Made by a program: the position numbers and the translations under genes. A stretch of 64,000 nt of DNA from Eunapius fragilis (Eukaryota > Porifera > Demospongiae > Spongillida > Spongillidae): NCBI GenBank assembly GCA_963681505.1, contig OY811988.1:2050806-2114805 (forward strand). The letters are read 5' to 3'. This document shows positions 57,391 to 64,000 of this stretch, piece by piece (the first letter of the stretch is position 1; every line of letters begins with the position of its first letter). The notes under the pieces were generated by a model. The model was not told where the DNA came from. It did not search any database and saw only the letters and a list, made by a program, of their open reading frames with translations.

Positions 57391-57885
57391 TTTGATTCAG
57401 CTGCATGTGTACGTACCCTATGCACGTAATTCTATTGCATGATCATGTGAAAATAGTTTAGTAACTTCAAAAAAAAAAATGATGACTTGATGCGGTTATG
57501 TTCAGAATTATATAATTACATGCAGTAATTTTTGCCTTGATTTTCGCATAGCATTGCTTCCTCTAATTGCAGTGAAAATAACAGTGTACATTGAGGTCAA
57601 TTTTAACGTCATTTATAATTCAATTTGAAATAAAAAGCAAGATGAACGACAATGTATGGCGATTTCTGGATATGCTATAATAGTACATGATATATCTGGG
57701 CTTCCAATGGGATTATTTGCATTTTTGGCACTAGCAAGTGCCAGAATCATTTGATATTGTGAACAAAATATGTTATTGGTGCATGGTCACTTTCCATGAC
57801 TCAGTTCAGTGGCTAAACAATACAGTATCACCAGGCAATAGCCACAAGTGCTCAAGCCATCATAGCCAGCATAGTTTTACTTTCT
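57391..57885. other. No gene seen
   Basis: A-run at 57469-57478. No coding signal before the decayed zinc gene. Confidence 0.4.
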
Positions 57886-58630
57886 TTGGCACGAGGAATA
57901 ACAGTTGGGATGTTTGCCAGTTTTAAATCTCCCATGGTCTTGATCTTTTCATTAAATTCCTATATGCAAACACAGAAAACTCCGTGTGGTCTCCAGTGTA
58001 GTGCAGAATGAAAAAACTTGAGAAGCCCCTGTACTCCATCCATGAAACTGCATATTACCTCCTCCTTGAGGTAACAGGTCACTATCTCTTGCATTTTATT
58101 TCGCACATAAATGTAATGCCCTACAAGTGTCCCTCTTGGAAGGAGCCTGATGCAGTATCTTAATTAATTCTTCAGAAGTGCTAGCCGTGCACACAACACA
58201 CATAACACCGTCTCTTCCAATGAAGTCACAAAGTACACAAGCAAGCAGCAGACAGCCACAGAGCTGTACATTAACAAGTACATATGTGCATGGATGTGTA
58301 CATGATCTGTGCTACAAATAATAACACCAGCCAGGCACAAGGAATGATACACATGTATGTACACTCACTCATTCATACCATATGTGTGCATTTCTGCCTC
58401 AAAGCGTTTAACACCCTCTCCATACTTAGCTTACATGGTTTGCAGAACGATGATGGGTGGATCTCGACATGATCAATGATCACATCAATACCAAATGCTA
58501 ATTTTAGCTCTTTTTTGTAAGATTGGGAGTTTTAAATGCTTCTTTTTGATGTCTTTGCTACCAACAATCTCCCACCGCACACCCTGCAATGTTTTGTAAG
58601 CTGATTGCAATGGAACTCCATCGAAAGCAT
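57886..58630 (-). pseudogene. Zinc-binding protein gene remnant (CRVCGG...HPxxFCxxC)
   Basis: ATG at 58630 gives MLSMEFHCNQLTKHCRVCGG, an in-frame TAA after SKRSI, then KELKLAFGIDVIIDHVEIHP and SSFCKPCKLSMERVLNALRQ. C-x2-C...HPxxFC-x2-C is a compact zinc site I associate with a large invertebrate family that also occurs near RAG1-like and other transposon proteins; that link is weak. Further exon-like text on the same strand follows: ILHQAPSKRDTCRALHLCAK (about 58150) and GDLKLANIPTVIPRAKESKT (about 57930). The latter has a diverged counterpart at 5700-5800. The stop and fragmentation indicate a pseudogene. Confidence 0.45.
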
Positions 58631-59239
58631 CTATACAAACCAAGCGATTTTGTATGCCTTAGACGTCGCGTCTCGAGACGTGACCCAGCTTGGATTGTTT
58701 TACAATGCCCCTAGATTCTGTATATTTTATCGTCATAACTCACCTGGACGTTCAAGAGCCTCACAAGTAGTCCGCCAAAAGATGCACTCGTAACGAATTA
58801 AGGAGCACGTGATTACTAGAAGCGTTGCGCCTTATGTTGAAATGCGATGAACATATGAGCAGTTGATTTGGGTTTGTGCTAAGACTGTTACTATGCATGG
58901 AAGTATCAATAGAGAGGCGTAGTGATACTGGGTCGTAGCAAAAACCGGCCTTGAATATGTTAGTGCGTTAATGAGTAGCGAAATCTAAATGTGCAATTAG
59001 ACACCTAAATATCCGTAAATGCCACTCCGAAAGGTCCACGGTTGTTTGCGGTTGGAAACTAGGTATATTACGGTACCTGTGGAAATAATAGAAATGCCTC
59101 ATTACAGGCACCTTATGTTTCATACCTCATAACTCATCAGAACAACGATAAAAGTGTATACTTATACAACACAACTCAACCTCTTTTATTTATAATGAAC
59201 ACGCTATCTTAAATTGCGCAGCAAGTTTATGCGCAAGCA
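58631..59239. other. No gene seen
   Basis: Likely 5' flank of the zinc-binding remnant. A short palindrome GTCGCGTCTCGAGACGTGAC lies at 58664-58683. No other feature. Confidence 0.4.
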
Positions 59240-59629
59240 GTGTTGAGGGCACTTTTTTTGGAAGGGCGGGTACAAGATCCCATATTGCAGCCCTCCTGCA
59301 AAAAGACTGGAGGTAAGACTAGTCTTTTCGTACGTCCAAGGCATGCCAAATTGATGAACCACTTTGTCGCCGAATTTTCTGTCTTCATGAAAAACCCTAG
59401 TGTATCTTTAGTTATGAATAATCGATGCATGCTGTGGTCATTGCGTGAACATAGAGAACATAGGTTACAAGAATGGAATACCAACAAAGTTGAAGCAACT
59501 GCTGCTGAGCGTGATAAAAAGGAAAAAAGAGAACATTTGCAGCTGATCTGCAAATTGCTTTTTCCATCAACACCGTTACTGATAATGCTCAAGTGCACCC
59601 TTTGCATTGCTGCTATCATTCAATGCTGA
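59240..59629 (+). CDS. Unrecognised 129-residue ORF, possibly an exon
   Basis: Open plus frame without an ATG at its start, preceded by an AG (GCAAGCAG). It reads GRVQDPILQPSCKKTGGKTS, HAKLMNHFVAEFSVFMKNPS and EATAAERDKKEKREHLQLIC. The last part looks like a coiled, charged helix. The opposite strand is also open for 131 codons, which weakens the case. Family not recognised. Confidence 0.25.
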   Translation: MLRALFLEGRVQDPILQPSCKKTGGKTSLFVRPRHAKLMNHFVAEFSVFMKNPSVSLVMNNRCMLWSLREHREHRLQEWNTNKVEATAAERDKKEKREHLQLICKLLFPSTPLLIMLKCTLCIAAIIQC

Positions 59630-59879
59630 GTAATCAGTGCCAGGGCAGGAGTCCATTTGTATGGGAATTACAAGGGTTTAGGGTACATAGTATAGTCATA
59701 CTTTACTTTAGCCCACCATATCCCCCACGTAATATTCACCCTAATCAATTGACACAAGGTACTGATTAATATACAACTCTATATTCACAAGACAAGAGTA
59801 TATTCCCTCCCTATATTCCTCTCTCTTTCTCATCCCTCCTTCTCAAAAAATGAAACATGTTATCAATTAAAAGAATAAG

Positions 59880-60330
59880 TAATTACCTATTTATGTAAAT
59901 GCGTTAACACTGCAATATAGAGGCATACAAAGGTTATATAGGATGAAATGAAGCAGAGGTGGTGAGGGAGGGGGGGGGGGGGTAAAGTACAGCCAGAATG
60001 GACCGGCCAGAATTTGATGCCGTATACACTGGCAAGTACGTAAATGTAGCTTTCTTGAGTTACTCACCTTTGCTTTAACCAGGAGACACAACACATCAGT
60101 CAACTCCAACTGCGCAATTTAGCAGCTCGAACATATTTTGTTCTATTCACCCAATGTCTGAAAGAAGCCATGGCACCAGGACTATGTTCTCCCTTAACAG
60201 CTTGACGAATCCCCTTGGTTTTCTCTTCGCTACTAACGGCTCTGCTTATTTTTCTACTTTTATCTACATACCTTTCACGGCAAAACTTATCGAATATCAT
60301 TCGGTACTCCTCTTTTAGACATATTGGAAG
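59880..60330 (-). pseudogene. Decayed exon of unknown family, one frameshift
   Basis: The minus frame reads EEYRMIFDKFCRERYVDKSR, AVSSEEKTKGIRQAVKGEHS and GAMASFRHWVNRTKYVRAAK. It shifts by one base near 60108 to LELTDVLCLLVKAK, followed by an AAG|GTGAGT donor (about 60069). The length of consistent protein-like text plus a good donor suggest a real exon. Function unknown. Confidence 0.35.
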
Positions 60331-61027
60331 TGTTAACGTTGTTCAACCACATGGATATGTACGCATGCTCTTTGTTGCCAGGATGCTGCACTACGTGGAT
60401 TCACATAATGTGCAGCGCTATTTATGAATTGCGCAAATCAGTTGATAGATTGCGCCTAACATCGCCACTTAATTCATGGCCAGTAATTGAAGAGTAAGTT
60501 ACGTTAGGATAATGATATCAAATTTCTGATTTCACCAATAAATTTTCCAGATTTTTAAAATGATTTATGTTTTCAAAACAACAAATTATTCTTTATTTTC
60601 AACAGCACCCTGATTTTAAAGTGCCTCATTGTAGGTAACTAATAAAACGACGAGTACTGTATTTTTCATCGCGATAAGATTCGCTCTAAACAATCTTACG
60701 CATGCGCAAAATAAATTGATAGGTTTATCGTTCCCAGACAATTTTTGTGTTATTCAAATCAAATGGCCACTTCGTATTATATTTATCCTTAACGTAAGTA
60801 GTCAGGCACGAATGTGTGATCGTTGGAATTGTATCAGGGCATGCTGAAAGTGCATTCGTGAATGATTGGATGGATCGTGATAAAAAAATGAATAGTCCCG
60901 TGATAAAGAATACATTTTCCCTCGCTTTTCTATTGTCCTCTTCGTTTCACTTGCGGATGGTGGATTGCCTGTAACAAGGCTGCTCATGTTGTGAGCAGTA
61001 TAGTATTGGTGTGGCCTACTTAGCGCA
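60331..61027. other. No gene seen
   Basis: Noncoding; no element recognised. Confidence 0.4.
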
Positions 61028-61990
61028 CGTAAAGAGCCCTGTAGATGTGGTCTAATTTGAAAGAAAGTGTGGGGGTTATAAGGTTAAGAGCCCTGTGGGT
61101 GTGGCTTACTTTTAAGAGTGCTGGGGGTTAATCAAGATCCAACAAAAAAAGAGCCTTGTGGGTGTGGTGAGGAGTGTGAGGGATAACTAACTAAGAAGAG
61201 CCTTGTGGGTGTGGTGAACTTTCTGGGAGTGTGAGGGGTTAAGGAACGTACTAAAAAGAGCCCTGTTGTACTTTCCAGTAGTGTGAGGGGTTAAGGAATG
61301 TAGCCAACAACAAAAAGAGCCTTGTGAGTGTGGTGAGGAGTGTGAGGGGTAACCAACTAAGAAGAGCCCTGTGGGTGTGGTGAACTTTTTAGGAGTGTGA
61401 GGGGTTAAGGAATTTACTAAAAAGAGCCCTGTTGTACTTTCCAGGAGTCTGAGGGGTTAAGGAATGTAGCCAAAAAAAAAAGCCCTGTGTGTGTGATGAA
61501 CTTTCCAAGAGTGAGGGGTTAAAATAACATAGCAGACAAAAGAGCCCTGTGGGTGTGGTGAACTTTCCAGGAGTGTAAGGGTTAAGTAACTTAGCCAACA
61601 AAAAATACCCCTGTGGGTCTGGTGAACTTTCCAGGAGTGTGAGGGGTTAAGGAACGTAGCTGACAAAAAATACCCCTGTGGGTCTGGTGAACTTTCCAGG
61701 ATTGTGAGGGGTTAAGTAACATAGCCGACAATAAAGTGCCCTGTGGGTGTGGTGTACTTTCCTGGAGTGTGAGGGGTTAACAAACATAGCTGACAATCCA
61801 CACACTCCTCACCACACCCACAGAGTTCTTTTTTTTTGTTGGCTGCGTTAAGCCCTCACACTCCTGGAAAGTACACCACACCCACAGGGTTCTTTTTTGT
61901 TTGCTACGTTCCTTATCCCCTCGCACAGTCACAGAGCTTTTTGTCGGCTATGTTCCTTTAACCCCTCACACTCTTGGAAAGTACACCACA
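61028..61990. repeat. Minisatellite (about 75-85 base unit) with an internal orientation switch
   Basis: About ten direct units of AAGAGCCCTGTGGGTGTGGT...GAACTTTCCAGGAGTGTG...AGGGGTTAAGGAACGTAGCC run to about 61790. From 61798 the units are in reverse orientation (CACACTCCTGGAAAGTACAC, CACACCCACAGGGTTCTTTT). The array can therefore fold back on itself. Confidence 0.95.
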
Positions 61991-62290
61991 CCACAGGGCT
62001 CTTTTTTGGGATATATTCATATCCCAAGCCTATGTACGTATATGGTTGTGTATTTGTCTGTTCCAGCTGCCTACATGTACATTGTGGATACTTGTATTTG
62101 TTTTGAGGTCTCCCAGTTTGCTAGATGATGATGAAGAGAAGCTTATTGTGGCCACAAATACATCTGATTTATAACAGTATTCCCTGTACACTTGTAAGCC
62201 CAAAGGGAGTAAGGTGGCAATGCAGACATGCTGATGCCCATAATCACTCCAGCTTGACATTGACACATTGGTTTGTACTGGACCTACATG
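61991..62290. other. No gene seen
   Basis: Noncoding between the minisatellite and a microsatellite. Confidence 0.4.
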
Positions 62291-62293
62291 GGG

Positions 62294-62438
<145 letters not shown>

Positions 62439-62662
62439 TTGACATGTTGCCCATGCCATTGGGAACCATTTCATTCACCCTCTTTTCTCACTCAATAGAT
62501 TACCGTCCACTATGACAATGAAGAAATGAGAAATCCTGTGCAGCTGTCATTAGAAGCTATGAGTGTTTGCATTGTGAAACTGTAGTTCCATTCTTTTTGC
62601 CTTCTTGTGAACACACTTATTTTATACAGTTGTATGGTTATTGACTAAGTTGTTATTGATAG

Positions 62663-62775
62663 TGTAGCGCATGCGCTATAGCTGCTCTTATTATGGACAT
62701 GCGCAGTGTTTACACCTGAGGGTATTTAATGGCGTGCTGTACGATCTTATTTGATTAAACACTTGGATTGCTACA
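62663..62775 (+). repeat. 5' LTR of a second gypsy element
   Basis: TGTAGCGCATGCGC at the start and GGATTGCTACA at the end give matching TGTAGC/GCTACA termini. 113 bases, with TATTTAATGG at about 62721 as a TATA-like site. The 3' LTR lies beyond the window, so the boundary rests on the termini and the primer site. Confidence 0.7.
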
Positions 62776-62776
62776 C

Positions 62777-62794
62777 TGGTGTCAGAAGTGGGAT
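62777..62794 (+). other. Primer binding site, tRNA-Leu type
   Basis: TGGTGTCAGAAGTGGGA, one base after the LTR, is complementary to a metazoan tRNA-Leu 3' end (CCCACTTCTGACACCA). Confidence 0.8.
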
Positions 62795-62809
62795 CGGACC
62801 GAATGCTAC

Positions 62810-64000
62810 ATGGCCGAGCAGGAAGAGCGGAAGGCTGTTCGGTTTAGCGCTAGACCGCCCGCTCGGTTTGCTAAGGGCGCTGACTTCAATCTCTGGGTCA
62901 AAAGGTTAGAACTGTACTTCAGGGAAGCGAAGGTCCCGGATAACAAGCGAGGAGAAGAGTTGGTAGCGCTGTTGGAAGACGACGCATTTCGGGTAGTGAG
63001 TCAGTCGGGTTTTGTTAGCGGTGACGGGGTGGAGTATGAAGAGGTGAAGAAATGTCTGCAGGAGCAGTATGCGCCAAAAGGAGTCGAACTGGAATGGCAG
63101 CGCAAACTGCACTCAGCCCACCAGGAGAGACCCGAGACCCTGTTAGAATTTTCAGGGCGGTTGCGGATGCTGGCGGACAAGGCTTACCCTTCGTGGTCGG
63201 CGGAAAGACGACTTGAAATGGCGCGTGAGCAATTTATTCACGGTGTTATCTCTCCTTCTGTGCAGATGAGGCTTTTGAGGAAGCAACCAGAGTCGTTGGA
63301 GGCTGCACTTGCTTTGGCTAGCCAGTGGGAATCAGTGGAGCTGGCTCAACAAAGCCTACGCGGAGAGAAACAGGGGTCAGGTGCGAGTCTTGCCGTGTCA
63401 GGTGAACGAGACCTGGTACAAGGTGCATTGCGAGCTAATACGGTGGAAGAGTTGGCGTTACAAGTCCAACAGCTGTCACAGGAGATTAGTAAGTTGTCAA
63501 GTCGGGAAGTCGGTGAGAAAAGGAGCGCTCCGAAAAGGGTCCCTGTCTGTTGGAACTGCAAGCAAAAAGGGCATATACGGCGCAATTGTCCTCAGCGGAA
63601 GGAACGGAATGTATCTCCGAAGGAGATTGGGAAGGACAGGTCAGTGAAGTACACATCGGCTGTGGCATGCACGTTGATACTGCAGGGTATGGTTGGGGGT
63701 CGTCCCACACGTATGCTAGTGGATACAGGATCATCCGTTACCCTTGTGCATGAAAAGGTGTGGAATGACATTTCTCAAGACAGGAAACTCTTGACACCCC
63801 AATGTCCTGTGATGGCAGTTAATGGAGACTCGTTAAGTCTATGTGGACAGATTGACCTTGATCTTATGGTGGGAAAGCATGTGAGAACTCATACTGTCCT
63901 TGTTGTGCGTGAGATGACGCAGGAGTGTTTATTGGGAACAGACTTTCTAGAACAATACGGGTGTGTTGTTGACCTGGGGAGAAGAACAATGATCATGTTA
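62810..64000 (+). CDS. Gypsy Gag-protease, open to the window edge
   Basis: The ATG at 62810 lies 16 bases after the primer site and the frame is open for all 397 codons to the end. Gag capsid-like text (ADFNLWVKRLELYFREAKV; FSGRLRMLADKAYPSW; EQFIHGVISPSVQMRLL) is followed by a single CCHC knuckle, CWNCKQKGHIRRNC (about residue 247). An aspartic protease follows with MLVDTGSSVTLV (about residue 303) and LLGTDFLEQYG. RT and integrase would follow outside the window. It differs from the 20268 element in having one knuckle, a tRNA-Leu primer and unrelated LTRs. No stop or frameshift is seen, so the copy may be intact. Confidence 0.94.
   Translation, partial: MAEQEERKAVRFSARPPARFAKGADFNLWVKRLELYFREAKVPDNKRGEELVALLEDDAFRVVSQSGFVSGDGVEYEEVKKCLQEQYAPKGVELEWQRKLHSAHQERPETLLEFSGRLRMLADKAYPSWSAERRLEMAREQFIHGVISPSVQMRLLRKQPESLEAALALASQWESVELAQQSLRGEKQGSGASLAVSGERDLVQGALRANTVEELALQVQQLSQEISKLSSREVGEKRSAPKRVPVCWNCKQKGHIRRNCPQRKERNVSPKEIGKDRSVKYTSAVACTLILQGMVGGRPTRMLVDTGSSVTLVHEKVWNDISQDRKLLTPQCPVMAVNGDSLSLCGQIDLDLMVGKHVRTHTVLVVREMTQECLLGTDFLEQYGCVVDLGRRTMIML

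Overview
This is animal (metazoan) nuclear DNA. Coding is sparse and split by short GT-AG introns. It holds a Frizzled-like seven-transmembrane receptor, secreted bulb-type (D-mannose-binding) lectins, THAP and PHD zinc fingers, and a dense load of Ty3/gypsy, Ginger1-like, R2-like and TIR/MITE elements. There are no operons, Shine-Dalgarno sites, tRNA genes or CRISPR arrays. A sponge (probably a demosponge) is the best guess from this combination of receptor, lectin and transposon types. That is inference, because no taxonomic marker gene is present.

Layout. 1-2034 is a gypsy pol copy with an in-frame internal deletion. 2195-3872 is the C-terminal half of a Ginger1-like integrase/GPY/OTU element. 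6118-19930 is a duplicated lectin locus: one frameshifted lectin (8009-8517), one remnant (17575-17670) and one intact lectin (17889-18398), with a shared intergenic repeat between them. This locus is invaded by a TIR element (6300-7450, AA target duplication), a CACTA-like element (11481-14404, CTG duplication), palindromic MITEs and a repeat-rich hypothetical gene. 20268-23205 is a young gypsy insertion with 5-bp duplications whose reverse transcriptase and RNase H are missing. 24819-26770 is an intron-containing Ginger1-like gene. 28343-28953 is an R2-type endonuclease tail. 30303-34320 is the Frizzled-like receptor on the minus strand, for which six exons could be placed. 36731-37807 is a TIR element with a perfect 9-bp target duplication. 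44040-45815 holds convergent THAP and SWIM/PHD genes between short inverted repeats. 52275-57390 is a previously unrecognised (by me) TIR element with a single 1289-residue intronless ORF. 57890-58630 is a decayed zinc-binding gene. 61028-61990 is a minisatellite that flips orientation. 62663-64000 is the 5' end of another gypsy element, running off the window.

The strongest candidates for something undescribed are two. The first is the 52275-57390 element: one large RNase-H-like (DDE-type) protein with AT-hooks and a SAP-like tail between long inverted repeats. The second is an interspersed family that begins with a short hairpin whose stem sequence differs from copy to copy but stays self-complementary, always followed by ATATAGGA, and whose distal half resembles the inverted repeats of that same element. 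A related theme recurs in palindromic MITEs: arms differ between copies yet match almost perfectly within a copy.
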